Shown here in pieces: positions 19,837 to 28,679 of a stretch of 64,000 nt of DNA. The notes under the pieces were generated by a model. The model searched no databases. It was not told the origin of the DNA and worked only from the letters and a program-made list of their open reading frames with translations. Positions within the stretch are counted from its first letter, which is position 1. The number at the start of each line of letters is the position of its first letter. This DNA comes from Actinoallomurus soli. Its GTDB lineage: Bacteria; Actinomycetota; Actinomycetes; Streptosporangiales; Streptosporangiaceae. The translations under genes were made by a program, and so were the position numbers. The stretch lies in contig NZ_JAMXMV010000004.1 in assembly GCF_024055715.1 (NCBI RefSeq), forward strand, positions 62,001 to 126,000, given 5' to 3'.

Positions 19837-20454
19837 GGGGGACCCCCCTCCTCCCCTGCCGCTGACCTGTCAGCGACGGGAACGCCGGGCTCGGTAGGTT
19901 CTTCGGATCCGGCCGTTCGTCGCCGGACCCCTAGGGGACAACACCCGCCCGGCCGACCTGGTCTTCGTCCCCACATCCGCCTGCTGAGGGTCTCGCGGCG
20001 CTCTCGCCACTACTGCCCTTCTCCCGGTCCGGGAGACATCTGATCCCCCGGCGAGGCAGGACTTACCTCTAAGCCGCACCGTGATCGGTCGACGAAAAGT
20101 CGCCTTACGTGGGCCGTTTCGCCTGCGGCTGGCATCGGCTTGCCGGGCCGGTAGGGGCTCGGCGCAACCACGGACCCGGGCGGGTGTCATGTTGGAACGC
20201 TAACCCCTCTTCGGGCGAATGTCAGGGGGGTGTGACGGAGAAAACCACGGATAGTCATGAACGAAGGCCGTTTCGGCCCTCCGGTTCGGCCTGCCGAGCC
20301 GCCCGGCCACCCGCCGCCGACCGGGCGAAACGCGCTGCCGTACGGGCCTCGCCGACGTCCGTACGCCCGGAGAATCGCCCTCCGGACACGGCGGGACGCC
20401 GACGGTGACCCTTCGGGCCCGGCCGCGCGGTCTGGAGGGGCGGCCGATAATCGG
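19837..20454. other. Long intergenic region between hpf and comF
   Basis: 618 bp without a credible gene in either direction. It should hold the hpf promoter and leader plus the comF 3' region. A short stem GGCCG-TTT-CGGCC occurs at 20266-20278 and several GC-rich hairpins could form. I see no RNA gene or conserved riboswitch that I can name. Confidence 0.6.
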
Positions 20455-21222
20455 TTACGCAAAGTTACCGAACTCGGTGGGCGCCAGACCGTCGCCGTAC
20501 CGGCGTGTCGCCGCGACCACCGCCGCCGCCCGGACCCGCGCCCCGCCCGACCGGAGGGCGCGGGCGGCCTCCGCGAGCGTCGCCCCGGTGGTGATCACGT
20601 CGTCGACCACGACCACGAGCGCTCCCCGCACGTCACCACGGACCTCCAGCGCGCCCGCGAGGTTGGCGGACCGGTCCGCCGCCGACAGGCCGGCCTGGTC
20701 GGCGACCCTCCGCCGATGGGCGAGCGCCCGCGCGACCGACACGGCCGCGCCCGAACGGACGGCCTCGCGGGCGGCGGCCAGCGCGATGCGCAGCGTCGGA
20801 TCGTGGCCCCGGCGGCGGACCGACGCCCGCGAGGACGGCACCGGGACCAGCAGGACGGGGCATGCCGCGTCCCCGGCGGCCGCCAGCACGGCCGTGGCGA
20901 GACAGGAGCCGAGGGGCCGGGCCAGGCCCGTGCGGCCGTGCTCCTTGTGCGCCAGGATCATCTCCCGGACCGCGCCGGTGTAGGCGGCGACCGCCCAGGG
21001 CCGCGGCAGGCCGGGCGGCGTGGGCCGCGGCGGGCGGACCCGCGCCGGGCCGCCGAGCAGAGCGGCGCAGGCGGAGCACAGGAGACCGCCGGTCCGGCCG
21101 CAGCCGGCGCACTGCTGCGGCAGCATCAGGTCGAGGGCGGCGCCGAGGAGTCCCACGGCTCGAAGCCTGCCCGCCCGCGTCCCCGGCCCGCCAGTCCCGT
21201 ACCGCGACCTGTGGACGGGCAC
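20455..21222 (-). CDS. ComF-family phosphoribosyltransferase-like protein
   Basis: A ComF-like protein of up to 255 aa. A zinc-finger-type motif (CAGCGRTGGLLCSAC) near the N-terminus is followed by a phosphoribosyltransferase-type domain with the PRPP loop VVVVDDVITTGATLAEAA. ComF proteins take part in DNA uptake in competent bacteria; their job in actinobacteria is unclear. The GTG at 21222 gives the longest form, but a GTG at 21156 (just before GLLGAALDLMLPQQC) is equally plausible because the longer start lies next to an imperfect tandem repeat. It follows lpqB, as in mycobacteria. Confidence 0.85.
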   Translation of the reverse strand: MPVHRSRYGTGGPGTRAGRLRAVGLLGAALDLMLPQQCAGCGRTGGLLCSACAALLGGPARVRPPRPTPPGLPRPWAVAAYTGAVREMILAHKEHGRTGLARPLGSCLATAVLAAAGDAACPVLLVPVPSSRASVRRRGHDPTLRIALAAAREAVRSGAAVSVARALAHRRRVADQAGLSAADRSANLAGALEVRGDVRGALVVVVDDVITTGATLAEAARALRSGGARVRAAAVVAATRRYGDGLAPTEFGNFA

Positions 21223-21350
21223 CGCGCCGTCGGCCGGGTGGCCGGCGCCGGGAACCCACGCGCCGTCGGCCGGGACGGCGGGGTCGGAGAAACTCGCGCC
21301 GTCAGCCGGGATGGACGTGACGGGAAACGCTCGCGCCCCGTCAGCCGGGG
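21223..21350. repeat. 36-bp imperfect tandem repeat at the lpqB 3' end
   Basis: Four units start at 21223, 21259, 21295 and 21332, so the period is 36, 36 and 37 bp, each led by CGCGCCGTCGGCCGGG or a variant. The lpqB stop (21341-21343) falls in the fourth unit. The same stop triplet is present at the equivalent place in the third unit and is mutated by one base in the first two. This is decayed compared with the repeat at ptsI. Confidence 0.85.
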
Positions 21351-23077
21351 TAGGCGGGGTTGGAGGTGCCGTTGAAGCACTTCCACTCGTCGTACTGGAC
21401 GCTGAGCCGGCAGACGTTCAGCGTCTTGTCCCCCGAGATGCGCTGGGTGACCAGCAGCGGCGAGCCGGGCGAGGCGGTGATCGTGGTGATCTCCCCGCCC
21501 GGGCCGATCATCGGCGAGATCGGAGCCCCGCTCACCGGCACGTCGAACAGCGACGGCGAGGGGTTCCCCTGCGTCATGCCGACGACGGCGAGATGGTCGG
21601 TGGTGCTCCACGCCAGGTCGATGGCGCTCTGCAGCTCCGAACTGATCGAGATGAAGCCCTCCGCCTGCAACCCGCCGGACGGGGCGCGGTCCACCCGGCC
21701 GAGCTGGACCTGCCAGCGGCCGTCCACCTTGACGATGACCGCGGCGCGCGTGCCGTCCCGGGCGATGCGCAGCGCCTTCACGGGGTACTGGGCCAGCGCC
21801 CAGCCGTCGACCGCGACGGACCGGGTGCCGCCCTCGATGACCCAGAGCTGGGAGCCCGTCTTGGTCGACTCGACCACCCAGACGTTCCCTCGCGAGTCCC
21901 AGGAGGGCGGGGTGAACCGGCCGTCCTTCGCGTTGGCCCGCAACGTCGTGCGGACGGCGCCGCCGATCAGGTCCGTGACGGTGACCGTGTCGGCCGCGTC
22001 GTTCAGGGAGGCGACCTGCCGGTCGTCGTAGGAGATCGCGGGGTGACCGGCCTGCACCTTGGTCGGCACGGCCGACGCGCGGGCGGCGTCCAGCCGGCCG
22101 AGGCGACCGTCGGCGAGCCGGACGTAGGCCGGTTGCGGTTCGCCGCCGCCGTTGGGGTTGTAGGCCGCCCAGTCGCGGGTCGACTGCAGGGCCCCGCTGA
22201 CGCCGGGGACGTCGACCGGCTTGCCGTCGATCCGCAGCTCCATCCGCTGGACCTCGCGCAGCTGCCGGAGCGTCCACATCAGCTGGATCGACATGGTGTT
22301 CAGGTCGCCGGCGCGCGCCTGCCGGGTCAGGTCGACCGTCGCGACGCCCCCGTTGATCCGCAGGCCGCGCAGACGGGTGCCGGCCGGGAACGCCGAGCGC
22401 ACGAGCGCGCTCTTGAGCCAGGTCGTGGGGCCCCCGATCAGCTGCTTCACCAGCTGTGTCGGCAGCCAGGACCGGCTCACGAGCGGGATGAACACCGGGT
22501 TCGGCACGAGCATCTGTGAGTCGGGCGCGAAGAAGTACAGGTCGAGAGTGCGGAAGGCGCGGGTGACGTCGTCCCGGCTGAGCAGCAGCTCCGACGGCAG
22601 GTCGGTGATGCGCCACTGCCGCTGGGCGTCCTGGCGCAGGTGGAAGACCTGCTTGAAATCGCGGGCGTCCGCGATGTACTGCCCGTCGGCGCCGATCTGG
22701 CCCAGCTGGGTGCCCTGGAGCGTGACCGTCGCCCGGTTGGGGCCGTCCTGCTCGTACGACGGGGGGTCCAGCCTGCTGTAGACGATCGAGGCGACGCCCG
22801 GCCGCCAGCAGGACACGCAGGCGAGGTAAGAGCGGGCGACCTGGTGGTCGCCGTTCGGCCCGTCGAAGCTGGAGGAGGCCGTGCGGAACCCTTCGACGAT
22901 CGCGATGGGCGACCAGTCGCGCGCGGGGCCGACCGGGATGATGCCGACGAACGGGTCGTCGACCGGCTGCTCGGTCCCACCGGCGTTCCCGCTCAGCACC
23001 CGGCCGCCCTGCGGCACGCCGACGCAGCCGCCCGCCAGGAGCGTCAGGAGGGCGACGGCCAAGAGCCGGAACCTCAT
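21341..23077 (-). CDS. lpqB: MtrAB-associated lipoprotein LpqB
   Basis: A 578-aa lipoprotein that works with the MtrAB two-component system; in mycobacteria LpqB interacts with the sensor MtrB. The signal is MRFRLLAVALLTLLAGGC, with acylated Cys18. A GerMN-type domain (about residues 195-310) is followed by a beta-propeller-like C-terminus. It overlaps mtrB by ATGA, so it is co-translated in the mtnA-mtrA-mtrB-lpqB operon. It acts on the outer face of the membrane. Its stop codon is part of a 36-bp tandem repeat. Confidence 0.95.
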   Translation of the reverse strand: MRFRLLAVALLTLLAGGCVGVPQGGRVLSGNAGGTEQPVDDPFVGIIPVGPARDWSPIAIVEGFRTASSSFDGPNGDHQVARSYLACVSCWRPGVASIVYSRLDPPSYEQDGPNRATVTLQGTQLGQIGADGQYIADARDFKQVFHLRQDAQRQWRITDLPSELLLSRDDVTRAFRTLDLYFFAPDSQMLVPNPVFIPLVSRSWLPTQLVKQLIGGPTTWLKSALVRSAFPAGTRLRGLRINGGVATVDLTRQARAGDLNTMSIQLMWTLRQLREVQRMELRIDGKPVDVPGVSGALQSTRDWAAYNPNGGGEPQPAYVRLADGRLGRLDAARASAVPTKVQAGHPAISYDDRQVASLNDAADTVTVTDLIGGAVRTTLRANAKDGRFTPPSWDSRGNVWVVESTKTGSQLWVIEGGTRSVAVDGWALAQYPVKALRIARDGTRAAVIVKVDGRWQVQLGRVDRAPSGGLQAEGFISISSELQSAIDLAWSTTDHLAVVGMTQGNPSPSLFDVPVSGAPISPMIGPGGEITTITASPGSPLLVTQRISGDKTLNVCRLSVQYDEWKCFNGTSNPAYPG

Positions 23078-24723
23078 GCGTCCGCCTCCAGTTCCAGCTC
23101 GGCGTACGGCGCCCGCTGCAGCTCGATCTCCGGCGGCACCAGCGGCAGCGGCGACCCGCGCAGCTCCGCCCCCGCCACCCGGGGCAGCGACAGCCGGAAC
23201 TGCGATCCCTGGCCGGGCTCGCCCCAGGCCTGCAGCCAGCCGCCGTGCAGCTGGGCGTCCTCCATCGAGATCGACAGGCCCAGGCCGGTGCCGCCCGTCG
23301 TACGGGCCCGGGCCGGGTCGGCGCGCCAGAACCGGTCGAACACCATGTTCGCCTCGCCGGGCCGCAGACCGCAGCCGTGATCGCGGACGGCGATGGCGAC
23401 GGCGTCCCGGTCGGCGGCGACACTGACGACGATGTCCTTGCCCTCGCCGTGCTCGACCGCGTTGACCAGGAGGTTGCGCAGGATCCGCTCGACGCGGCGA
23501 CGGTCGACCTCGGCCATGGTCGCCTCGCCGGGCAGCTGCTGGATGATCTTGCTGCCCTTGCGCTCGGCCAGGTCCTCGGCGTAGCCGACCGACCGCAGCA
23601 CGAGGTCGCGGACGTCCATCGGCTCGATGTCGAGGGTCGCGGCGCCGGCGTCGTACCGGCTGATCTCCAGCAGGTCGGCCAGCAGCCCGTCGAAGCGCTC
23701 CAGCTGGCTCTGCAGCAGCTCGGCCGAGCGGGAGGCCATCGGGTCGAAGTCCTCCCGAGACTCGTACAGCACCTCGGCGGCCATCCGAACCGTGGTCAGG
23801 GGCGTGCGCAGCTCGTGCGAGACGTCGGAGACGAACTGCCGCTGCACCTGCGACAGCTCCTGCAACTGGACGATCTTCTCCTGGAGGTTCGCGGCCATGT
23901 CGTTGAAGGAGGTCGCGAGCCGGGCCAGGTCGTCCTCGCCGCGCACCCGCATCCGCTCCTCCAGGCGGCCGGCCGCCAGGCGCTCGGCCGCCTGGGCCGC
24001 CATCCGCACGGGGATGACCACCTGGCGCGTGACGATCGACGCGATCGCGGCGAGGAGCAGGACGAGCGCCGCGCCGACCCCGAGGATGGTCTGCTGGACC
24101 ACCGCCAGGCTCTGCCGCTCCTGGGTCAGCGGGAACAGGTAGTACAGCTGGTACCGGCTGACCTTCTTGCCGACGATCAGACCCGGCTTCGACGAGCCGT
24201 CGTCGTAGGTCAGCGTGCCGTAGGTGCGGTACGGCTTGCTCGCGTCCGACGCCTCGACCTGCTGCATCAGCACGGCCGGGACGCTCTTCAGCCGGATCCA
24301 GTTCGAGCTGAACCCGACGCTGCCCGGGTCGTCCCGGTCGATGATGATGACCTCGTACAGGCCCGACGGCCCGCTCCGGTGCGCGAGCGAGGTGACGATC
24401 CCGTTGAGCGTGCTCTTGGTGTTGTCGGAGTCGTCCGTACCGGCGCCGGCCAGCCGCCCCTGGGCCACGCCGACGCCCTCGTCGAGCTGGAGCAGCGCCG
24501 CCCGCTCCTTGGCCTCCAGCAGCGCGGTCGTGATCTGCTGCATCAGGAAGACGCCCAGGACCGCGACGACGAGGCCGGACACCAGGAGGGTCGTCGTCAC
24601 GACGCGGGCCTGCAGCGACCGCCGCCAGCTCACGTAGGCCCTGCGCACCGCGGCGCGGGAGTAACGGCGGATCAGGCGCAGGCCGCGGCGGGCCGCCGAC
24701 GGCAACGTCGGCCATCTGTTCAT
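23074..24723 (-). CDS. mtrB: Sensor histidine kinase MtrB
   Basis: A 549-aa membrane histidine kinase controlling cell division and envelope genes through MtrA. Two transmembrane segments (about residues 41-62 and 210-232) flank an extracellular sensor; a HAMP region follows. The phospho-acceptor is His303 in FVSDVSHELRTPL, and the ATPase domain has N-box LRNLLVNAVEHGEG and G-boxes DHGCGLRPGE and GGTGLGLSIS. The ATG at 24723 follows mtrA after 30 bp. The first 40 residues form a basic cytoplasmic extension. Confidence 0.97.
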   Translation of the reverse strand: MNRWPTLPSAARRGLRLIRRYSRAAVRRAYVSWRRSLQARVVTTTLLVSGLVVAVLGVFLMQQITTALLEAKERAALLQLDEGVGVAQGRLAGAGTDDSDNTKSTLNGIVTSLAHRSGPSGLYEVIIIDRDDPGSVGFSSNWIRLKSVPAVLMQQVEASDASKPYRTYGTLTYDDGSSKPGLIVGKKVSRYQLYYLFPLTQERQSLAVVQQTILGVGAALVLLLAAIASIVTRQVVIPVRMAAQAAERLAAGRLEERMRVRGEDDLARLATSFNDMAANLQEKIVQLQELSQVQRQFVSDVSHELRTPLTTVRMAAEVLYESREDFDPMASRSAELLQSQLERFDGLLADLLEISRYDAGAATLDIEPMDVRDLVLRSVGYAEDLAERKGSKIIQQLPGEATMAEVDRRRVERILRNLLVNAVEHGEGKDIVVSVAADRDAVAIAVRDHGCGLRPGEANMVFDRFWRADPARARTTGGTGLGLSISMEDAQLHGGWLQAWGEPGQGSQFRLSLPRVAGAELRGSPLPLVPPEIELQRAPYAELELEADA

Positions 24724-24753
24724 GGACTGCTCGGGGGGGAGTCGAAAGGGCCG

Positions 24754-25431
24754 TTACGCCGGCCCCGCCTTGTAACCGACACCGCGCACGGTGACGACGA
24801 TCTCCGGGTGCTCGGGGTCCTTCTCGATCTTGGCGCGCAGCCGCTGGACGTGGACGTTCACCAGCCGTGTGTCGGCGGCGTGGCGGTAGCCCCACACCTG
24901 CTCGAGCAGCACCTCGCGGGTGAAGACCTGGCGCGGCTTGCGGGCCAGCGCGACGAGCAGGTCGAACTCCAGCGGCGTGAGCGGAATGTGCCGGTCCGCT
25001 CGCTTCACCGAGTGGCCCGCCACGTCGATCGAGATGTCGCCGATCTGCAGCAGCTCCGGCGTCGGGTCGTCGGTCCGGCGGAGCCGGGCGCGGACCCGCG
25101 CCACCAGCTCCTTCGGCTTGAACGGCTTGACGATGTAGTCGTCGGCGCCGGATTCGAGGCCGAGGACGACGTCGACCGTGTCGCTCTTGGCGGTCAGCAT
25201 CACGATCGGCACGCCGGACTCGGCGCGGATCTGACGGCAGACGTCGATCCCGTCGATGCCGGGGAGCATCAGGTCCAGCAGCACGAGGTCGGGCCGGGTC
25301 TCCCGGAAGGCCTCGAGCGCCTTGTCACCGTCGTGCACGAACGACGGCTCGAAGCCTTCGCCGCGGAGCACGATGCCGAGCATCTCGGCCAGAGCCAGGT
25401 CGTCATCGACGACCAGCACGCGTCCCTTCAT
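24754..25431 (-). CDS. mtrA: Response regulator MtrA
   Basis: A 225-aa OmpR/PhoB-type response regulator, essential in mycobacteria and a developmental regulator in streptomycetes. The receiver domain has DDD at 9-11, phospho-acceptor Asp53 in LLDLMLPGIDG and Lys in IVKPF. The C-terminal winged helix includes TPLEFDLLVALARKPRQVF and VNVHVQRLRAKIE. The ATG at 25431 follows GAGGG and starts 6 bp after the mtnA stop, so the two are likely co-transcribed. Confidence 0.98.
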   Translation of the reverse strand: MKGRVLVVDDDLALAEMLGIVLRGEGFEPSFVHDGDKALEAFRETRPDLVLLDLMLPGIDGIDVCRQIRAESGVPIVMLTAKSDTVDVVLGLESGADDYIVKPFKPKELVARVRARLRRTDDPTPELLQIGDISIDVAGHSVKRADRHIPLTPLEFDLLVALARKPRQVFTREVLLEQVWGYRHAADTRLVNVHVQRLRAKIEKDPEHPEIVVTVRGVGYKAGPA

Positions 25432-25437
25432 GAGCCC

Positions 25438-26448
25438 TCATCGTCGCGTTATCGGAGGCGGGTCGCCCAGGGCAGCCAGGGTACCCTCGTTCACCGGCGA
25501 GATGACCCCACGCTCGGTGACGATGGCCGTCACCAGGTCTCCCGGGGTCACGTCGAAGGCCGGATTGTAGACAGGACTCCCGAGCGGCGCCGTCGGTTGT
25601 CCGGCGAACGCGGTGACTTCTCCCGGATCACGTAGCTCGATCGGGATGTCGTCACCCGTCCGCGCGGTCAGATCGACGGTACTCGTCGGCGCGACCACTA
25701 CGAACGGAACGCCGTGATGGCGGGCGAGCACCGCGAGGGAGTACGTCCCGACCTTGTTGGCCACGCTGCCGTCCCGGGCGATGCGGTCGGCGCCCAGCAC
25801 GACCAGGTCGACCTCCCCCGCCGCGAACAGCGAGGCCGCCGCGCCGTCCGGCAGCAGGGTGTACGGCAGGCCGTGACGCGCCGCCTCGTACGCCGTCAGC
25901 CGGGCGCCCTGCAGCAGCGGCCGGGTCTCGTCCACCCACAGCCGCGTGAGCCGCCCGGCGCGATGTGCGGCGATCACGACGCCCAGCGCCGTACCGTCGC
26001 CGCCCGCCGCGAGGGCCCCGGTGTTGCAGTGCGTGAGGACCCGCCCGCCGTCCGGCACCAGCTCCAGGCCGTGCTCGGCCATCCGCGCGGAGTACGCCGC
26101 CTCCTCCTCCGCGATCGCGTGCGCCTCGGACAGGGCGGAACGCCCCTCCCGGTGGGCGCGCAGGACCCGCTCGGCGCCCCGGGCGAGGTTGACAGCGGTG
26201 GGCCGGGCACCGGCGAGGTCGCGCGCCGCCGCCTCGACGTCCTCGCCGAGCGCGACGGCCAGCGCGACGCCGTACCCGGCGGCGATCCCGAGCAGCGGCG
26301 CCCCGCGGACGGCGAGATCCTTGATGGCCCTGACGATGTCGGGGACCTCACGGCAGACGAGAACGACCTCCTCATGCGGCAGCCGGGTCTGGTCGAGCAA
26401 CAGGAGCGCCGGGCCCTCGGGCGGATCATTCCACCGCAACACGTCCAC
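25438..26448 (-). CDS. mtnA: Methylthioribose-1-phosphate isomerase
   Basis: A 336-aa MtnA, converting 5-methylthioribose-1-P to the ribulose form in the methionine salvage pathway. The eIF2B-like fold shows RGAPLLGIAAGYG near the N-terminus, the catalytic Cys in LTHCNTGALAAGGDGTALGV, and the Asp in LGADRIARDGSVANKVGTY. The GTG start at 26448 follows TGAGGA. It is upstream of mtrAB with a 6-bp gap. Other mtn genes are not in the window, although two AhcY homologs 11 kb away also serve the methyl cycle. Confidence 0.96.
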   Translation of the reverse strand: MDVLRWNDPPEGPALLLLDQTRLPHEEVVLVCREVPDIVRAIKDLAVRGAPLLGIAAGYGVALAVALGEDVEAAARDLAGARPTAVNLARGAERVLRAHREGRSALSEAHAIAEEEAAYSARMAEHGLELVPDGGRVLTHCNTGALAAGGDGTALGVVIAAHRAGRLTRLWVDETRPLLQGARLTAYEAARHGLPYTLLPDGAAASLFAAGEVDLVVLGADRIARDGSVANKVGTYSLAVLARHHGVPFVVVAPTSTVDLTARTGDDIPIELRDPGEVTAFAGQPTAPLGSPVYNPAFDVTPGDLVTAIVTERGVISPVNEGTLAALGDPPPITRR

Positions 26449-26721
26449 GGTCCTCAGTCTGCCTCATCGGGTACGGCCGGTCAGCGGATCGGACCGACCC
26501 CGGCCACCGGGACACGGGGCGGCGAATCCGCCCCGGCGGCAGACGCTTCCGGCCGACCGCGGCCACCGGACGGCGGGCGGCTCCGGCCCACCACCGCCAC
26601 CGGACGGCAGGAAGGCGGATCGCCCCGACGGCGGGCGGGTCCGGGCGTCCGCGGCGACCGATCACCGGGACTCTCTCCGCATGGCAGGATTGGCCGGGTA
26701 ATCGGCGGGCGGGAGCAGGCG

Positions 26722-27870
26722 ATGACCGACGCACCGGGTTGGGCGGCGCCGGGCTCCGCCATGCCCGAAACCGCCGAAGCGGCCGTCCCGCCGCCGGCGG
26801 CGCCTCCCGCCGTGGACGACTCGCCGGTGACCGAGATCCCGCTGCGGCCGCTCGGCGTCTCCGAGCTCCTCGACGGAGCGATCACCTACGTCCGCCGCAG
26901 CCCGCGCGCCGTGCTCGGCCTGTCGGCGATCCTCACGTCGATCGTCCAGGTGATCGTCACGGTCGTGCAGGTCATCGCGCTCGGCGGCCGGATCCACATC
27001 GAGAGCCCCGCGGACCTGACCGGCGTCCTCGGGCCGGCGTCCATGACCTCCCTCGTCGGGCTGTTCCTCACCGCGTACGTCGTGCTCCTGCTCAGCGGGC
27101 TCCTCGCCCCGGTCATGGGCCGCACGCTGCTCGGCCACGGCACCTCGTTCGGGCATGCCTGCCGCGACGCGCGCCCCGTGAAGGGCCGCCTCGCCGGCGC
27201 CGCCACGGCCGTTCTCGCGATCGTGCTGCTCGCCGTCGCGCTGCCGATCGCCCCGCTCGTCGCGTCGCTGCTCGTCCACGCTCCCACCGGCGTTCAGGCC
27301 CTCACCGCCGTCCTCGGCGTCCCGCTGTCGGTGGGGCTGATGGTGGTGGGTTACGTCTGGTTCGCCTTCGCCACCCCCATCGCCGTCCTCGAACGCCGGG
27401 GCGTCCGGGCCGCGCTCCGCCGCTCGGCCGAGGTCGTACGGGGCCGCTGGTGGCGGGTGATGGGCGTGCTCACCCTGGCGCTGATCATCACCGTGTTCGT
27501 CGAGTTCCTCGTGCTGCCGGTGCCGTTCGCGGTCGCCCAGCAGATCATCCTCGCCTTCGACAAGAACCCGCACGGCTGGTTGCTCGTGGCCGTCATCGCG
27601 GTCGGCGGAGTGGGCCGCGTCATCGCCGGCACGCTCGTCAACCCCTTCAACGCCGGAGTGATCATCCTGATCTACGCCGACCGCCGGATGCGGCGTGAGG
27701 CGTTCGACCTGGAGCTGCAGCTCGAGCCCGCGGACGACCCGCTCGCCGCCTGGCTGCCCGGCCCGCTCACGGCCGCCGGGTCCGGTCCCCAGCCGAAGAC
27801 GCCGCGCCGGTCGTTCGTGGCTCCCCCGCCGCCGCCCCCACCGCCGCCGCCCCCGGGATGGCACCGATGA
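26722..27870 (+). CDS. Multi-pass membrane protein with polyproline tail
   Basis: A 382-aa membrane protein. After a proline-rich N-terminus and the motif EIPLRPLGVSELLDGAITYVRRSPR, about six hydrophobic segments follow (residues roughly 70-330). The C-terminus has a run of about a dozen prolines ending GWHR. This resembles glycerophosphodiester-phosphodiesterase-type membrane domain proteins of actinobacteria, without the catalytic domain. It leads an operon with DUF4129, DUF4350, MoxR and DUF58 genes; its stop overlaps the next start as ATGA. Likely part of an envelope-associated MoxR complex (inference). Confidence 0.82.
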   Translation: MTDAPGWAAPGSAMPETAEAAVPPPAAPPAVDDSPVTEIPLRPLGVSELLDGAITYVRRSPRAVLGLSAILTSIVQVIVTVVQVIALGGRIHIESPADLTGVLGPASMTSLVGLFLTAYVVLLLSGLLAPVMGRTLLGHGTSFGHACRDARPVKGRLAGAATAVLAIVLLAVALPIAPLVASLLVHAPTGVQALTAVLGVPLSVGLMVVGYVWFAFATPIAVLERRGVRAALRRSAEVVRGRWWRVMGVLTLALIITVFVEFLVLPVPFAVAQQIILAFDKNPHGWLLVAVIAVGGVGRVIAGTLVNPFNAGVIILIYADRRMRREAFDLELQLEPADDPLAAWLPGPLTAAGSGPQPKTPRRSFVAPPPPPPPPPPPGWHR

Positions 27871-28520
27871 CGCCGATGATCCGGTACGGAGGCGGTCCGC
27901 CGATCGCCCGCGACCCCGCGCGCGAGCTGGCCCGCCGCGAGCTGGGCAAGCCGATCTACCACCAGGACGACCCCTCGTTCTTCGAGCGCATCCTGAACAA
28001 GATCTCGGACTGGCTCAACGCCCTCTACCACCGGTTCACCGACGTCGGAGGCGGCGCGGGCGGCGGCTGGCTCGGCATCGTCGTCCTGCTCGTCATCCTG
28101 GCCGTGGTGGTCGGCGCCGTCTGGTGGCGGATCGGCAGCGTGCGCCGCAACGCCGCCGGGCCCGGCGCCCTCCTCGGTGAGGCGGTCACCACCGCCGAGG
28201 ACCACCGCGCCACGGCCGAACGCCACGCCGCCGCCGGTCAGTGGCCCGAGGCCATCCGCGAGCGCCTCCGCGCCATCGCACGCGACCTGGAGGAGCGGGC
28301 CATCGTCCCGCCCCGGCCCGGCCGTACCGCCGACGAGCTGGCGACCGAGGCGGGGACGGCGCTGCCCGACCACGCCGACGCCCTGGCCTCCGGCGTGCGG
28401 CTGTTCGACGACGTCTGGTACGGCGGGCGGCAGGGCGACGCCGACGGCTACCGAGCGCTCGTCGACCTCGACGACCGCTTGCGCGCCGCCCGGCCGGTCC
28501 CGCTCGGAGGCGTCTCATGA
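27867..28520 (+). CDS. DUF4129-domain membrane protein
   Basis: A 217-aa protein with one membrane segment at about residues 67-88 (LGIVVLLVILAVVVGAVWW) and a C-terminal DUF4129 domain (HAAAGQWPEAIRERLRAIARDLEERAI, then LFDDVWYGGR). DUF4129 proteins typically sit in MoxR/DUF58 operons; some carry transglutaminase domains, but this one does not. The start at 27867 overlaps the preceding stop as ATGA and begins MTPMIRYGG. Its stop codon lies at the start of a 68-bp tandem repeat that separates it from the DUF4350 gene. Confidence 0.88.
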   Translation: MTPMIRYGGGPPIARDPARELARRELGKPIYHQDDPSFFERILNKISDWLNALYHRFTDVGGGAGGGWLGIVVLLVILAVVVGAVWWRIGSVRRNAAGPGALLGEAVTTAEDHRATAERHAAAGQWPEAIRERLRAIARDLEERAIVPPRPGRTADELATEAGTALPDHADALASGVRLFDDVWYGGRQGDADGYRALVDLDDRLRAARPVPLGGVS

Positions 28521-28539
28521 GGCCGACGGAGGAGGTCCC

Positions 28540-28611
28540 ATGACCGAGCGGAGCGAGGGAATCAATAAGCAGAGCACCTTGGTCATGAGGCCGACGGAGG
28601 AGGTCCCATGA
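28540..28611 (+). CDS. Repeat-encoded mini-ORF 1
   Basis: A 23-codon ORF (begins MTERSEGINK, ends TEEVP) preceded by GGAGGAGG. An 8-codon ORF (28517-28543) overlaps the DUF4129 stop and leads into it by ATGA. Its own stop overlaps the next mini-ORF by ATGA. It is probably translated by coupling; whether the peptide has any function is unknown. A by-product of tandem duplication is most likely. Confidence 0.35.
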   Translation: MTERSEGINKQSTLVMRPTEEVP

Positions 28612-28679
28612 CCGAGCGGAGCGAGGGAATCAATAAGCAGAGCACCTTGGTCATGAGGCCGACGGAGGAGGTCCCATGA
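28608..28679 (+). CDS. Repeat-encoded mini-ORF 2
   Basis: This 23-codon ORF is identical to mini-ORF 1, 68 bp further on. Its stop overlaps the DUF4350 start (28676) as ATGA. It shows that duplication kept a continuous reading and re-initiation path from the DUF4129 gene to the DUF4350 gene. Confidence 0.35.
   Translation: MTERSEGINKQSTLVMRPTEEVP

Noticed and set aside
21341-24895. A 1184-codon minus frame covering both lpqB and part of mtrB.
   Set aside because: Only the part from 23077 onward matches LpqB. The upstream part is a shadow of mtrB in another frame.
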